64,000 nt of DNA from an uncultured Paracoccaceae bacterium (GCA_947499715.1 CANMPL010000007.1:1-64000), one strand, 5' to 3'. Shown: positions 16,369-27,265, numbered from the stretch's first letter. Program-made: numbers and translations. Notes: generated from the sequence alone by a model not told the origin.

Positions 16369-17744
16369 CAGAAGAAGTCGATGCTGACCTGCAAGAGCCG
16401 CTCAACCTCTGGCACGTCGTCGGCCATCACGAAGATGGCGATCACATCGCCTTCGTTAATGCGGGTGTCGCCCTTGGGCTTGACCAGACCGGTTGGTTTC
16501 ATGATGCCACCCACAAGGGTGCCTTCGGGAAAGCTGATATCGCGGATTTTCTGGCCAGAGATGGGCGACGTGCCAAGGACCTGTGCCTCGATCAGTTCGG
16601 CCTCGGCGTCGCCGATGGAATAGACGCCGCGCACACGGCCATGGCGCACGTGGCGCAAGATCGACGACACGGTTGTTGCGCGCGGGTTGATATAGGCGTC
16701 GATGTCCAAGGGGCCCATCAGCGGCACCAGCGTGGGGTCGTTGATCAGGGTAATAGCCATCGGGCAGCCCATGCCCTTGGCCCGGACAGAGGCCAAAAGG
16801 TTGGTTTTGTCGTCATTGGTCAGCGCAAGAACCGCGTCGGCGTTGGCCACGCCTGCCTCGTCCAGAAGCGCGCTATCAAGGCCGTCACCGTTCAGCACGA
16901 TGGTTCGGTCGAGCGCATCAGCGGCATCTTCGGCGCATTGCCGGTCTTTTTCGATGACGCGGACGCGCAGGCGATCTGTCCGCGCTTCAAGCGCCTGCGC
17001 CACGGCAAGGCCGACGTTGCCGCCGCCGATGATGACGATGCGTTCTTGTTTGCGCTGGGTCTTGCCGAAAATCTCAAGACTGCGGTTCATGTCTTCGGTT
17101 TCGGTGAAAAGGTAGACCTCATCCCCCGCAAAGATCTGATCACCGGCGGCGGGCACGAACAAGGCGCCCTCGCGGCGGATGCCGACGACCAAGGCGCGCA
17201 GCGTCGAAAAGAGGTCCGTCAGCTGCCGCAGAGGCGTGTTGATGACCGGGCAATCGTCTTCGATGGTGATGCCCAAAAGCTGGGCTTTGCCTTCAAGAAA
17301 ACTTTCGGTGTCAAAGGCAGCAGGGGCGGCAAGGCGTTGCAGCGCGGCCTCTGCCACTTCTTTTTCGGGGCTGATCACGACGTCAATCGGCAGGTGGTCG
17401 CGGCGATACAGATCGGAATAGATCGCATCGAGATAGCTTTGCGCCCGCAGACGCGCGATCTTGCGCCGCACGGCAAAGATCGAGTGGGCCACCTGACATG
17501 TGACCATGTTGACTTCGTCCGAGTGGGTGGCGGCGATAATCATATCGGCGTCCCGCGCCCCTGCCCGTTCAAGGATATCGGGGTAACTGGCGTGACCCGC
17601 GATGCCCTGAACATCAAGGCTATCGGTGGCGCGGCGCACCAGTTCGGGGTTGTTGTCAACGACGGTGACATCGTTTTTCTCGCCCGACAGATGCCGCGCG
17701 ATTTGCCAACCGACCTGACCTGCGCCGCAGATAATGACCTTCAT
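16368..17744 (-). CDS. trkA: Trk system NAD-binding regulatory subunit TrkA
   Basis: This 458-residue cytosolic protein has two RCK halves: a first nucleotide-binding GAGQVG at residues 7-12 and a second IIGGGNVGLA at about 235-245, each followed by a TrkA-C domain (ILGTSPISGQKIRD in the last). It gates TrkH in response to nucleotides. It lies between trkH and ntrX on the same strand; the trk genes commonly follow ntrYX in this group of bacteria. Confidence 0.94.
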   Translation of the reverse strand: MKVIICGAGQVGWQIARHLSGEKNDVTVVDNNPELVRRATDSLDVQGIAGHASYPDILERAGARDADMIIAATHSDEVNMVTCQVAHSIFAVRRKIARLRAQSYLDAIYSDLYRRDHLPIDVVISPEKEVAEAALQRLAAPAAFDTESFLEGKAQLLGITIEDDCPVINTPLRQLTDLFSTLRALVVGIRREGALFVPAAGDQIFAGDEVYLFTETEDMNRSLEIFGKTQRKQERIVIIGGGNVGLAVAQALEARTDRLRVRVIEKDRQCAEDAADALDRTIVLNGDGLDSALLDEAGVANADAVLALTNDDKTNLLASVRAKGMGCPMAITLINDPTLVPLMGPLDIDAYINPRATTVSSILRHVRHGRVRGVYSIGDAEAELIEAQVLGTSPISGQKIRDISFPEGTLVGGIMKPTGLVKPKGDTRINEGDVIAIFVMADDVPEVERLLQVSIDFF

Positions 17745-17795
17745 CGCAAAACTCCCGTTGCGGTTCTGTTGTCAAACCCCCGCAGCGCGCTGGTG

Positions 17796-19190
17796 TCAAT
17801 CACCTTCCACATAGGCGACGCGCGCGCCCGCTTTGTTAGTGGTGGCCACGCCCAGTGATTTCAGCTTGCGGTGTAACGCACTGCGTTCCATGCCGACAAA
17901 GGACGCGGTGCGGCTGATATTGCCGCCAAAGCGGTTGATCTGGGTGAGCAGGTATTCCCGTTCAAAAAGCTCGCGCGCCTCGCGCAGGGGCAGCGTGGCA
18001 AGGCCACCGGACAGCACGATGCGGCCTTCTTCGGCTGTGGCCTCATCGCTCGCTGGCAATTCTTTGGCTGCGATGTCACCGGTATTTTCACCAAGGATAA
18101 GAACACGTTCGACGACGTTCTTTAACTGACGCACATTGCCGGGCCAGAGCATGGTTTGCAGCAATGCGCGGGCGTCTTCGGCCAAGGCACGCAGCGGCAG
18201 GCCTTGTGCCTTGTTGAACATCCCGATGAAATGTTCGGCCAAAAGCGGGATATCTTCGCGCCGCTCTTCCAGGCTTGGCACGTGGATCGGCACGACGTTC
18301 AGGCGGTGATAAAGCTCTTCCCGGAAGGTCCCGCCCGCAATTTCGCTGGGCAAATCGCGGTTTGTTGACGAAATCACCCGCAGATCGACCTGCACTTTGT
18401 CGCTGCCCCCGACCCGGTTGAAGGTCTGATCGACCAACACGCGCAGGATTTTTGACTGCGTGCCCAAGGGCATATCAGCGATTTCGTCAAAATAGATGAC
18501 GCCGCCATTGGCCTGTTCCAACAGGCCCTTTTCGATGCCACCGGCGGACTGGCGGCCAAACAGCACCTCTTCCATGCGATCGGGTTCGATACTGGCCGAA
18601 GAGACGGTGACAAAGGGCGCACCGGAGCGGTTGGATTGCGCGTGGATGTAACGCGCGGCGATTTCCTTACCGGCACCCGCAGGACCGGTCAGCATGACCC
18701 GGCCATTGGATTTGGTGACCTTATCAAGCTGCGCTTTCAACGCACGGAATGCGGCACTGTCGCCCAGCATCTCGGCTGTTGCTGTCTCTCCGCGTTTAAG
18801 CTCGACATTTTCGCGGCGCAGACGAGAAGTTTCCATCGCGCGGCGGATGACGACCATTAACTGGTCAATATTAAAGGGCTTTTCAATAAAGTCGTAAGCG
18901 CCCTGTTTGATCGCGGCGACGGCAATTTCAATATTGCCGTGACCCGAGATGATGACAATCGGGATATCGGGGTGGTCGCGTTTCACGGATTTGAGGATGT
19001 CGATCCCATCCATGCCACTATCCTTGAGCCAGATATCAAGGATCATCAGCGCCGGTGGTTCGTTCGCGATTTCCTTCATGCATTGGTCGGAATTCGCGGC
19101 CAGTCTGGTGGTATAGCCTTCATCCTTGAGAATATCGGAAATCAACTCTCGGATATCGCGTTCGTCGTCGGTGATCAGAATATCGCCCAT
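17796..19190 (-). CDS. ntrX: Response regulator NtrX
   Basis: This 464-residue protein has a receiver domain with Asp52 as the likely phosphorylation site, an AAA+ domain (GPAGAGKE Walker A, then GGVIYFDEIADMP) and a Fis-type helix-turn-helix at the C-terminus (NISRTASFVGMERSALHRKLKSLG). The GAFTGA loop needed to contact sigma-54 is missing, as is usual in NtrX. With NtrY it governs nitrogen, redox and envelope responses. The start at 19190 has AGGA upstream; an earlier ATG at 19202 overlaps the ntrY stop. Confidence 0.93.
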   Translation of the reverse strand: MGDILITDDERDIRELISDILKDEGYTTRLAANSDQCMKEIANEPPALMILDIWLKDSGMDGIDILKSVKRDHPDIPIVIISGHGNIEIAVAAIKQGAYDFIEKPFNIDQLMVVIRRAMETSRLRRENVELKRGETATAEMLGDSAAFRALKAQLDKVTKSNGRVMLTGPAGAGKEIAARYIHAQSNRSGAPFVTVSSASIEPDRMEEVLFGRQSAGGIEKGLLEQANGGVIYFDEIADMPLGTQSKILRVLVDQTFNRVGGSDKVQVDLRVISSTNRDLPSEIAGGTFREELYHRLNVVPIHVPSLEERREDIPLLAEHFIGMFNKAQGLPLRALAEDARALLQTMLWPGNVRQLKNVVERVLILGENTGDIAAKELPASDEATAEEGRIVLSGGLATLPLREARELFEREYLLTQINRFGGNISRTASFVGMERSALHRKLKSLGVATTNKAGARVAYVEGD

Positions 19191-19198
19191 GTTGGTCC

Positions 19199-21454
19199 TC
19201 ATGCTGGTATTTTCTTGGCCGCGGCCCCGGCGGGGCTGATCGGCAGGTCAATGACGGCGCGGGCCCCCACACGGGCCCCGTCACCGAAAGGTTCGGCATC
19301 GGTCAGCGTCAGGGTGCCGCCGTGCTCTTCGATAATTTTCTTCACGATGGGCAGGCCGAGCCCGGTGCCCTTGTCGCGGGTCGTCACATAGGGTTCGAAC
19401 AGGCGTGTCCGATCCTCTGGCAGGCCAATGCCGTTGTCTTGGATCGAGATCAGGGCAGCGTCGTCCAGCACTGTCACGGCAACGCGGATCTCTGGCTTTA
19501 CCGACACCTCGGGGTGCTTTTCCTGCAAGGTTTCAATGGCTTCACCCGCGTTCTTAATCAAGTTCGTAAGCGCCTGTGAGATCATTGTGCTGTCAAGTTC
19601 TGCCATCGCAGCCGTCGCGGGCAGATCGGCCACGATTTTGACATCCGGCTGCCCGGCCTTTTGCAGCGTGACAGCGTCGCGGACGATGGCGACCAGATCG
19701 GTTGACTTCAGTTCTGGCTCTGGCATCCGGGCGAATTTTGAAAACTCATCAACAATGCGTCGTAAGTCATTGGTTTGGCGCACAATCACGTCAGTCATTT
19801 GTTCCAGCGCGTCGCTGTCTGCGACCTCTGACCGGAATTTGCGTTTGATGCGTTCGGCCGAGAGCTGGATCGGGGTCAGCGGGTTTTTGATTTCATGCGC
19901 GATGCGGCGGGCGACGTCACCCCAAGCAGCCATGCGCTGTGCGCTGACCAGATCGGTGACGTCATCAAAAGCCACAACATAGCCTTCCAACGCGCCTTCG
20001 GTGTTCAGGCGCGGGGCCATGCGGACCAGCAGGCTTTCTTGTTGGCCCTTACGGATCAGGTTGATCTGCTCTTGCGCGACATTGCGCTGCGCGCCGCGCA
20101 GATCGTCAAACAAGGGCGAGAATTCGGGGATCGCCACGGCGAGCGCGACGTCGGCCTGCCCCTCATCAACCGACAACAACCGTTTGGCCGATGGATTCAG
20201 AAAGGTGATATGACCGTCCGCATCAAGCCCGACCACGCCAGAGGTGACAGACGACAAGACAGAATCAAACAACCGCCTGCGCCGTTCAGAGCGGCGGTTG
20301 GCATCCAAAAGCTCTTCCCGCTGACCTTTCAACTGCTTGGTCATCTGGTTGAAATAATTGCCTAATTGGCTGATTTCGTCGTCGCCGTCGTCTTCGATGA
20401 CCTGCACATCAAGATCGCCTTTGCCGACGCGTTGGGACGCGCTGACCAAGCGGCCAACGGGGGCAGAAAGCCGTTCGGCGAAAGACAGGCCAAGCCATGT
20501 GGCGGCCAGGATCATGATCACCGCAAAGCCGAGGTAGAGAAAGCCAAACCCGAACAAGAGTCGTCCGCGATCGCGTTCCAATTGTTCGTAAAGCGCAAAG
20601 GTTTCCTGGGTCTCGTCCAAAAGCGCCAGGATCTCGCCATCGACGGCGCGGGTGACGTAGATGTAGCGATCAAGGAAGGTTTCCAGCGGGATCAGCGCGC
20701 GGAATTCATTGTTGTCGGCATCCTCGATGATCGCAAATCCGTTCAGGTCGGCCTGTGCGAATTGATCTTGGGTGGGCTGTTCATAGTTGAATTCGTAGGA
20801 CCGCGCACCGCGGGTCCGAATGGTGCCGGCGCTGTCGAGAAAGAACACCTCTGTCAGGCCGCGGTCGATCTGGTTTTGAACGCGGGCGATCGCTTGGCGG
20901 ACGTCGCCGTCTTCCATGAAGAAATTGGTCTGGCGTTCGGTGTTCAGAAACGCCGCAAGCGCGTTTCCATCGCGCAAAAGTTCGTTTCTTTCTTCGTTTT
21001 CATAGGCTTCTGCGGTGGAAAGCGACGTGCCAAGCACGGTCTGGACCCGTTCGGAGAACCAGCCTTCGAAGCCCAAATTGATCGACAAAAGCGCGAAAAC
21101 CGCGACGAGGATTGTGGGGATCAGCGCCAAAAGCGCAAAGACCCCGGTCAGGCGCAAGTGCAGACGAGAGCCTGCGGATTTGTTGCGCCGGGCGACGATC
21201 ATGCGCATCACTCGCAGCATCACGAGCGCCGCCACGACGATGATATAGATCAGGTCGGCCAGCAGAATCAGCCGCAGCCACAGATCATTGGTTGACGATT
21301 CCAACGGCTGCCCCAGCACCACGAAGGTCAACGCGGTCAGCACAGGACCAAGCACGATGATGCAAAGCGTCAGTGCATTCTGCACCTCGCGCCGTCGCCG
21401 CCAGCGGGAAAACCGCCTGATATCAATGCCCAAAAGGGAACGCTGCACGCGCAT
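19199..21454 (-). CDS. ntrY: Membrane sensor histidine kinase NtrY
   Basis: This 751-residue kinase has N-terminal membrane helices with a long periplasmic stretch, a HAMP segment (about 320-380), a PAS domain and a HisKA H-box [12 protein letters not shown] (His near residue 520), then an ATPase domain with DNGIGLPE and TGLGLPIVKK. It is the partner of NtrX, whose start codon lies 9 bp past this gene's stop. A hairpin upstream (21510-21528) separates it from ntrC. Confidence 0.93.
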   Translation of the reverse strand: MRVQRSLLGIDIRRFSRWRRRREVQNALTLCIIVLGPVLTALTFVVLGQPLESSTNDLWLRLILLADLIYIIVVAALVMLRVMRMIVARRNKSAGSRLHLRLTGVFALLALIPTILVAVFALLSINLGFEGWFSERVQTVLGTSLSTAEAYENEERNELLRDGNALAAFLNTERQTNFFMEDGDVRQAIARVQNQIDRGLTEVFFLDSAGTIRTRGARSYEFNYEQPTQDQFAQADLNGFAIIEDADNNEFRALIPLETFLDRYIYVTRAVDGEILALLDETQETFALYEQLERDRGRLLFGFGFLYLGFAVIMILAATWLGLSFAERLSAPVGRLVSASQRVGKGDLDVQVIEDDGDDEISQLGNYFNQMTKQLKGQREELLDANRRSERRRRLFDSVLSSVTSGVVGLDADGHITFLNPSAKRLLSVDEGQADVALAVAIPEFSPLFDDLRGAQRNVAQEQINLIRKGQQESLLVRMAPRLNTEGALEGYVVAFDDVTDLVSAQRMAAWGDVARRIAHEIKNPLTPIQLSAERIKRKFRSEVADSDALEQMTDVIVRQTNDLRRIVDEFSKFARMPEPELKSTDLVAIVRDAVTLQKAGQPDVKIVADLPATAAMAELDSTMISQALTNLIKNAGEAIETLQEKHPEVSVKPEIRVAVTVLDDAALISIQDNGIGLPEDRTRLFEPYVTTRDKGTGLGLPIVKKIIEEHGGTLTLTDAEPFGDGARVGARAVIDLPISPAGAAAKKIPA

Positions 21455-21509
21455 TCACCTGTTTTTCCACGCGGGTCACCCCGCCATACCGCCGTTATAT
21501 GTGGTCCTT

Positions 21510-21528
21510 CCGAAGGTTGTCCCTTCGG
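21510..21528. terminator. Hairpin between ntrC and ntrY
   Basis: CCGAAGG (21510-21516) and CCTTCGG (21522-21528) form a 7-bp stem in the 95-bp gap after ntrC. There is no T run, so it may be a weak attenuator or an mRNA-processing site rather than a full terminator. Confidence 0.4.
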
Positions 21529-21549
21529 GGCCACGGTTATGTTGCGGTT

Positions 21550-22914
21550 TTACATCAGCTTGCGGCGGCGTGTCACGCGAATATCGAGGTCTGTAATCTT
21601 TTTACGCAAGGTATTGCGGTTGATCCCAAGCAAATCGGCACATTTGGCCTGATTTCCGCCTGTCGCGTCGAGCGCAATCTCGATCAAGGGGGCCTCGACC
21701 TCTTTGAGGATCCGGTTGTAAAGCCCCGGTGGCGGAAGAACCCCACCATGCAGGTCAAAATAGCGCTGCAGGTGTTTGCCGACAGAGGATGACAGCTTTT
21801 CACCCTCACCACCGGCGCGCAGGGGTTCCATCGCGGGCTGATTTCCCAAGACCAGCTCTACTTCGGCGCGGCTGATGTCTTCTTCGGCGGCGGTAAAGAC
21901 CAGACGGCGCACGGCGTTTTCAAGCTGGCGCACGTTCCCCGGCCAGCTGTAGGCCCGCACCAGTTCAAGGGCACTGCCGCCCAAGCGGCGCAGTGGCGCG
22001 CCTTCGCGTTCCGCACGAGCCAGAAAGTGATCGGCCAGCAGCGGGATATCATCGACCCGTTCACGCAAAGACGGCACGGTGACCGTGACGCCGCCAAGGC
22101 GATAAAACAGATCCTCGCGGAACGTGCCCTGTTCCATCAGGCCATTGAGGTTGGCCTGCGACGTGGCCATGATCCGGGGCGCATTGTCGCCAAGGCTGTC
22201 GAGCATCCGCACGATCCGGGCCTGGGCCTGATCGTCCAAGTCGCCGACTTCATCAAAGAGAATCGAGCCGCCCTTTGCCCGCGACAACACCGCATTGGGG
22301 CCATCAATGCTTTCCAGATCAACACCGGTCACCGTCACAAACGGCAGGCTGCGCCGGTCGGAAAAGTCGTGAATGGCACGCCCGATCAGTGATTTACCAG
22401 TGCCGCTTTCACCGACGATCAAAACCGGAAGTGCGGTGTTCATCACCCGCGCGACAAGGCGGTAGAGCGCCTGCATCGCCACGGTGCGCCCCACCAGCGG
22501 CAGGTCGCTGGCGTCATCCGTCACTGCATCACGTTTGGGAGTCACGCGGCGCTTGACCTCGAGCGCGCGGGCCGCACGTTTCATCAGATCAGGCAGGTCA
22601 AAGGGCTTGGGCAGGTAGTCGTAGGCGTCCGCCTCTGCCGCTTGAATGGCCGTCATGATCGTATTCTGCGCAGAGATTACGATGACCGGCAGGCCGGGCC
22701 GGGCTTCTGCGATTTTGGGCAGTTGTTCCAAACCGTTGCCATCGGGCATGACCACGTCAGAGATCACCAGATCACCTTTGCCCTCTTCGACCCAGCGCAT
22801 CAGGGTCACCAGCGAAGAGGTTGCATGCACCTTACACCCTGCCCGCGTCAGCGCCTGCGTCAGCACCGTGCGGATGGTGCGGTCGTCGTCTGCAACAAGG
22901 ATCGTTCCGTCCAT
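21550..22914 (-). CDS. ntrC: Nitrogen regulator NtrC, lacking the sigma-54 contact loop
   Basis: This 454-residue response regulator has Asp53 in the receiver, Walker A GESGTGKS near residue 173, [11 protein letters not shown] and a C-terminal Fis-type HTH ([20 protein letters not shown]). Where other NtrC proteins have GAFTGA it runs [22 protein letters not shown], so the loop is deleted. The same loss is known in Rhodobacter capsulatus NtrC, which activates with the housekeeping sigma factor. Its start overlaps the ntrB stop (TAATG). Confidence 0.94.
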   Translation of the reverse strand: MDGTILVADDDRTIRTVLTQALTRAGCKVHATSSLVTLMRWVEEGKGDLVISDVVMPDGNGLEQLPKIAEARPGLPVIVISAQNTIMTAIQAAEADAYDYLPKPFDLPDLMKRAARALEVKRRVTPKRDAVTDDASDLPLVGRTVAMQALYRLVARVMNTALPVLIVGESGTGKSLIGRAIHDFSDRRSLPFVTVTGVDLESIDGPNAVLSRAKGGSILFDEVGDLDDQAQARIVRMLDSLGDNAPRIMATSQANLNGLMEQGTFREDLFYRLGGVTVTVPSLRERVDDIPLLADHFLARAEREGAPLRRLGGSALELVRAYSWPGNVRQLENAVRRLVFTAAEEDISRAEVELVLGNQPAMEPLRAGGEGEKLSSSVGKHLQRYFDLHGGVLPPPGLYNRILKEVEAPLIEIALDATGGNQAKCADLLGINRNTLRKKITDLDIRVTRRRKLM

Positions 22915-23990
22915 TATTCTTCTCCGTCGTTGTCAGAATGGGGGGCCAGTGGCAGGCTGACCCGAAACACGGTTTTGCCCGGCACGCTATCGACGCTGAT
23001 CCAGCCACCGCCGTCGTGCACCAGCTTGCTCACAAGGGCGAGGCCAAGCCCGGTGCCGTTCTCGCGCCCTGATACAAAGGGTTCAAAGATGTCCTGCGCG
23101 ATGTCGGGCGGCAGGCCGGGGCCATCGTCGATAATCTCAACCTGCAAGGGCAGTCGCGCCTGTGTCCCATCGTGTTGGCGCACGCGCAGGGCCGCATCAT
23201 AGAAGGTATGCAGCCGGATGGTGCCGCCTTCCTTGCCTGCCTCAGATGCATTCTTGAGCAGGTTCAGAAAGACCTGCTGCAACTGGTCGCTGTCGGCCAA
23301 AGCGCGGGGCAAGGATGGGTCATAGTCGACGATAAAATACATATGCGCGCCAAATCCAACCGATGCCGACTGGCGCGCGCGGTCCAGCACATCGTGTATA
23401 TTAACGGCCTTGCGCAGTGGAGGCCTCAGATTGCCAAATTGTTCGACCTGTTCCAAAAGCTTCACGATCCGGCGCGATTCCACCACAATCAGGTCAGTCA
23501 GTTCCTGATCCTCGGACGACAGGCCCATCGACAAAAGCTGCGCCGCGCCGGTGATACCCGCAAGCGGGTTCTTGATTTCATGCGCCAGCATTTCGGCCAT
23601 GCCAATCGCAGAGCGTGCGGCCTTGTGGGTTTGTCCGTTTTGCACGATCCGGCTGGCCATTTCGCGTGGGGTGATCATCAGGATCATCGTATCGTCGACA
23701 TTGCCGAGCGGTGAAAACAGCACGTTGCAATGGCTGGGCGCGCGCATGCCCGACCCTACGAAGACATCATTAAGGAAGATCGACCGCCGTTCGAGGTGGG
23801 CCGCAGCAAAGGGCCCCTCGATATCGGCGTCAATCATCACCTTGTCCCAAAGCTTTGCCCCTTCCAACGACTTGGCAGAGAGGTTCAGAAAGCTTTCGGC
23901 CGCTGGATTGGATTGCAGGATCGTGTCATCGGGGCCGACCAGAATGGCGGGCACCGGGAGCGAGGACCACAGGATTTCGCCTTCGATCAT
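22914..23990 (-). CDS. ntrB: Nitrogen sensor histidine kinase NtrB
   Basis: This 358-residue cytosolic kinase has an N-terminal PAS domain, the H-box [19 protein letters not shown] (His near residue 138) and an ATPase domain with DDGPGLPPD and [12 protein letters not shown]. NtrB phosphorylates or dephosphorylates NtrC under PII control. It overlaps dusB upstream by 4 bp and ntrC downstream by 1 bp, so the three are translationally coupled. Confidence 0.95.
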   Translation of the reverse strand: MIEGEILWSSLPVPAILVGPDDTILQSNPAAESFLNLSAKSLEGAKLWDKVMIDADIEGPFAAAHLERRSIFLNDVFVGSGMRAPSHCNVLFSPLGNVDDTMILMITPREMASRIVQNGQTHKAARSAIGMAEMLAHEIKNPLAGITGAAQLLSMGLSSEDQELTDLIVVESRRIVKLLEQVEQFGNLRPPLRKAVNIHDVLDRARQSASVGFGAHMYFIVDYDPSLPRALADSDQLQQVFLNLLKNASEAGKEGGTIRLHTFYDAALRVRQHDGTQARLPLQVEIIDDGPGLPPDIAQDIFEPFVSGRENGTGLGLALVSKLVHDGGGWISVDSVPGKTVFRVSLPLAPHSDNDGEE

Positions 23991-24973
23991 GCCGCCACCT
24001 GCGATTGGTCCAGCGCGTCCGGGATCAGCTTTGCAACGGCGCGTGGGTTATCGGCGGTCAGGACCTCTTTGCGCAATGACGGCGGCGTGCCAGCGTCATC
24101 CATATACCAGCCAAGGTGCTTTCGCGCGACGCGGCGGCCAAGGTTTTCACCGTAGAAAGACAGCATCGCATCATAGTGTTCCGCCACCAGCGCGATCAAA
24201 TCAGAGCCTTGCGGAATAACAGGTGCAGTTGTGCCATGCAGCGCGCTTGCGATCTGCGCCAGACGCCAAGGCCGCCCTTGCGCGCCCCGCCCGATCATCA
24301 CGCCATCCGCACCTGATTGCGCCCGCGCCGTCCTTGCCGTTACGGCGTCGACGATGTCACCATTGGCGATCACCGGGATATTGACCGCGTCTTTGACAGC
24401 GCGGATGGCGGCCCAATCCGCCGACCCTTTGTAGAATTGGCAGCGGGTGCGGCCATGGATCGTCACCAACCGCACCCCTGCCTGCTCTGCCCGGGCGCAA
24501 ACCCCAGCAGCATTCAATGATCTGTCATCCCAGCCCAAACGGGTCTTGAGGGTCACTGGCACGTCAACGGCATTCACCACAGCCTCGATCAGCGAAAGCG
24601 CATGATCGGGGGTGCGCAGCAGGGCGGAACCGGAATAGCCACCGACGACCTTTTTGGCAGGACAGCCCATGTTGATGTCGATAATGGCCGCGCCATTGTC
24701 GGCCGCGAGTTTTGCCGCCTCTGCCATCCAATAGGCCTCTCGCCCCGCGATTTGCACGGCGGTGCCTTGCTGGTTATAGCCCAGTTCCGTCCGTGCCCGC
24801 GCGTCGGGCTTGGCGTTGACCATGTCCTTGGAGGCAATCATTTCGGACACCACCCAGCCAGCGCCAAAGCGCGCCACCAATTGCCGAAATGGCAGATCTG
24901 TAATGCCCGCAAGCGGCGCGAGGGCCACGGGCGGGGCCAAAGAGACGAAGCCAATGTCGATCTGATCTGCCAA
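23987..24973 (-). CDS. dusB: tRNA-dihydrouridine synthase DusB (NifR3)
   Basis: This 328-residue flavoenzyme has the TIM-barrel Dus motifs: LAPLAGITDLPFR at the N-terminus, NMGCPAKKV with the catalytic Cys, and GRGAQGRPW. It reduces uridines in the tRNA D-loop. In Rhodobacter it was named nifR3 because it heads the ntrBC operon, and the same order is seen here with a 4-bp overlap to ntrB. It is divergent from ispDF across about 190 bp that must hold both promoters. Confidence 0.94.
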   Translation of the reverse strand: MADQIDIGFVSLAPPVALAPLAGITDLPFRQLVARFGAGWVVSEMIASKDMVNAKPDARARTELGYNQQGTAVQIAGREAYWMAEAAKLAADNGAAIIDINMGCPAKKVVGGYSGSALLRTPDHALSLIEAVVNAVDVPVTLKTRLGWDDRSLNAAGVCARAEQAGVRLVTIHGRTRCQFYKGSADWAAIRAVKDAVNIPVIANGDIVDAVTARTARAQSGADGVMIGRGAQGRPWRLAQIASALHGTTAPVIPQGSDLIALVAEHYDAMLSFYGENLGRRVARKHLGWYMDDAGTPPSLRKEVLTADNPRAVAKLIPDALDQSQVAA

Positions 24974-25167
24974 GAAAGTGACCGTTTGCCTAATTACTGT
25001 GCGTTGGCGCTTTGGTAACCCGCCGAGGCGGCAAGAACAACGGGGCTTGCGTGTGTTTTAGGCACGTTGCAATTTTTGCCTATTTTTTGTGCAATTCAAC
25101 CGCCATCCCTTGCCGATTGCACGACAAAGCGTCACCAATGAAAGCCAGTCAAAGGATCAGATTATCC

Positions 25168-26298
25168 ATGCAAATCGCAGCCCTTATTGTTGCCGCCGGG
25201 CGTGGCACCCGCGCTGGCGGCGCGTTGCCCAAGCAATGGCAAGACCTGCGCGGCCAAACAGTTCTTGCCCGATCCGTTGCGGCCTTTGCCGAACATACGC
25301 AGATAACGGCAGTGGTGCTGCACCCCGACGATCACGACCTGTGGGACGCGGCAGGGATTGCGGCTGACCTTGTTGTGGATGGCGGTGCTACGCGAGATGC
25401 CTCTGTCCGCGCGGGGCTAGAGGCGCTGGCGGGGCGCGGGGTTGATCTGGTGTTGATCCATGACGCCGCCCGCCCCTTGGTATCTGCATCTGTGATCCGT
25501 GACGTGATCGCAGCGCTGGAGGATCACCAAGGTGCGGCCCCCGCGCTTGCGGTCACTGATGCGTTGTGGACCGGGGTCGCTGGCACAGTCACCGGCACGC
25601 AAAGCCGGGACGGGTTGTTCCGGGCACAGACCCCGCAAGGGTTCCATTTTGACGCGATACTGGCCGCACACCAAAGCGCCACAGGCCCCTTTGCCGACGA
25701 TGTGGCGGCGGCCCGTGCGGCGGGATTGGATGTTGCAATCGTGCCGGGCGCAGAGGAAAACCTCAAGATCACCGGGCCAGACGATCTGGCACGGGCGGGG
25801 CAATTGATGGGGCATGGCATGGATATCAGGCTTGGCAATGGATATGACGTGCACCGGTTTGGACCGGGCGATCATGTCTGGCTATGCGGGGTGCAAGTCC
25901 CCCATGATCGCAGCCTGCAAGGGCATTCGGATGCTGATGTCGGAATGCACGCGGTGACGGATGCGATCTATGGCGCACTGGGGATGGGCGATATCGGCCA
26001 GCATTTCCCCCCGTCGGACCCGCAGTGGAAAGGGGCCGCCAGCCACATCTTTCTGGAACATGCGGTGGCACTGGCGACAGAGCGGGGATTTAGCATCAGC
26101 AATGTGGATTGCACGCTGATCTGTGAATTTCCCAAGATTGGGCCACATCAATCTGCAATGAAGGCGGCAATTGCGCAGATCATGGGGTTGGAGGCCGACC
26201 GGATCAGCGTCAAGGCGACCACCTCTGAACGGCTCGGATTTACCGGGCGCGGCGAAGGGATCGCCAGCATCGCAACAGCCACCTTGGTGAAGTCATGA
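25168..26298 (+). CDS. ispDF: Bifunctional IspD/IspF isoprenoid enzyme
   Basis: This 376-residue fusion begins with the IspD cytidylyltransferase signature ([13 protein letters not shown] and PKQW) and continues from about residue 218 as IspF, with GYDVHRF, HSDADV and [14 protein letters not shown]. It catalyses two steps of the methylerythritol-phosphate pathway; dxr is at 49595-50764. The fused form is common in alphaproteobacteria. The start at 25168 has AAGGA upstream and matches the conserved IspD start; the open frame further upstream is not conserved-looking. Confidence 0.95.
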   Translation: MQIAALIVAAGRGTRAGGALPKQWQDLRGQTVLARSVAAFAEHTQITAVVLHPDDHDLWDAAGIAADLVVDGGATRDASVRAGLEALAGRGVDLVLIHDAARPLVSASVIRDVIAALEDHQGAAPALAVTDALWTGVAGTVTGTQSRDGLFRAQTPQGFHFDAILAAHQSATGPFADDVAAARAAGLDVAIVPGAEENLKITGPDDLARAGQLMGHGMDIRLGNGYDVHRFGPGDHVWLCGVQVPHDRSLQGHSDADVGMHAVTDAIYGALGMGDIGQHFPPSDPQWKGAASHIFLEHAVALATERGFSISNVDCTLICEFPKIGPHQSAMKAAIAQIMGLEADRISVKATTSERLGFTGRGEGIASIATATLVKS

Positions 26299-26783
26299 GC
26301 AAACTGATCGCGACGTTCTTTTATGTGGGCCACATGCGCCCGGCACCCGGCACATGGGGCTCGCTGGCCGCCCTGCCCGTCGGCTACGTGCTGATCAAAC
26401 TGGGCGGCTGGCCGCTGCTGTTGATCGGGGCCGCGCTTGCCTATTTCGCGGGGCTTTGGGCCACCAAGGTGGAAACGGCCGGCAAGGATAATCACGACCC
26501 GTCAGAGATTGTGATAGATGAGGTGGTGGGCCAATGGATTGCTTTGTTACCCGTGGCTTACGGCGCACAGATGATGGGGGTGCCGGTTGTGGCCCTTTGG
26601 CCCGGCTGGATCGCGGCGTTCGTGCTGTTTCGGGCGTTTGACATCACCAAACCATGGCTGGTGGGCTGGGCCGACCGGCGCGACGACGCGGTGGGCGTGA
26701 TGCTGGACGATGTGATTGCGGGGATCTTTGCGGCCATTGGCGTGATCATCCTGGCCGCATTGTTCCATCAGGTCTTGATGTAA
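26295..26783 (+). CDS. pgpA: Phosphatidylglycerophosphatase A
   Basis: This 162-residue membrane enzyme has the PgpA pattern: [15 protein letters not shown] near residue 17, and [15 protein letters not shown] with the acidic metal-binding residues. It dephosphorylates phosphatidylglycerophosphate to phosphatidylglycerol. Its ATG overlaps the ispDF stop by 4 bp and its own stop overlaps the cinA start, so the three genes form a tight operon. Confidence 0.92.
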   Translation: MSKLIATFFYVGHMRPAPGTWGSLAALPVGYVLIKLGGWPLLLIGAALAYFAGLWATKVETAGKDNHDPSEIVIDEVVGQWIALLPVAYGAQMMGVPVVALWPGWIAAFVLFRAFDITKPWLVGWADRRDDAVGVMLDDVIAGIFAAIGVIILAALFHQVLM

Positions 26784-27265
26784 TGCAGGCCGCGTCGCTT
26801 TTGATCCGCGCCAAGGCGCGCGGCGTGATGGTGGCCACCGCCGAAAGCTGCACCGGCGGGCTGATCTCTGCCGCGATCACGGAGGTGCCTGGCAGCTCTG
26901 CCATTTTTGACCGTGGTTTTGTGACCTACACCAACGCGGCCAAGGTGCAGATGCTGGGCGTCAAACAGGCAACGCTGGACGCCCATGGCGCGGTTTCGCA
27001 GGAAACCGCCGCAGAGATGGCCGCAGGCGCGCTGGCCGCGTCAACCGCGCAGGTGGCAGTCGCGGTTACTGGCATCGCAGGCCCCGGCGGGTCAGATCAC
27101 AAGCCCGAAGGATTGGTGTGTTTTGGTCTGGCCACCGCAGACCGCACCCGCACACAAGCCTATGAATTCGGCGCAATCGGCCGACACAATGTGCGCATGG
27201 CGACGGTTGCCCATGCGCTTGACCTGCTGCTTTTGGCGCTCGATCAGTTTCCGGTCAAGAATTAG
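26783..27265 (+). CDS. pncC: CinA C-terminal-type nicotinamide-nucleotide amidohydrolase (PncC)
   Basis: This 160-residue protein is a stand-alone CinA C-terminal domain with AESCTGGLISA at about 20-30, GFVTYTNAAK and VTGIAGPGGS. This domain deamidates nicotinamide mononucleotide in NAD recycling. The longer CinA N-terminal domain is absent, as in PncC. Its start at 26783 shares a base with the pgpA stop (TAATG). Confidence 0.9.
   Translation: MQAASLLIRAKARGVMVATAESCTGGLISAAITEVPGSSAIFDRGFVTYTNAAKVQMLGVKQATLDAHGAVSQETAAEMAAGALAASTAQVAVAVTGIAGPGGSDHKPEGLVCFGLATADRTRTQAYEFGAIGRHNVRMATVAHALDLLLLALDQFPVKN

Noticed and set aside
16314-17858. Long open frame on the plus strand opposite trkA
   Set aside because: It mirrors trkA, has no recognisable domain and arises from the GC-rich third codon positions of the real gene. 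The same holds for the long frames opposite ntrY, guaA and the binding-protein gene.
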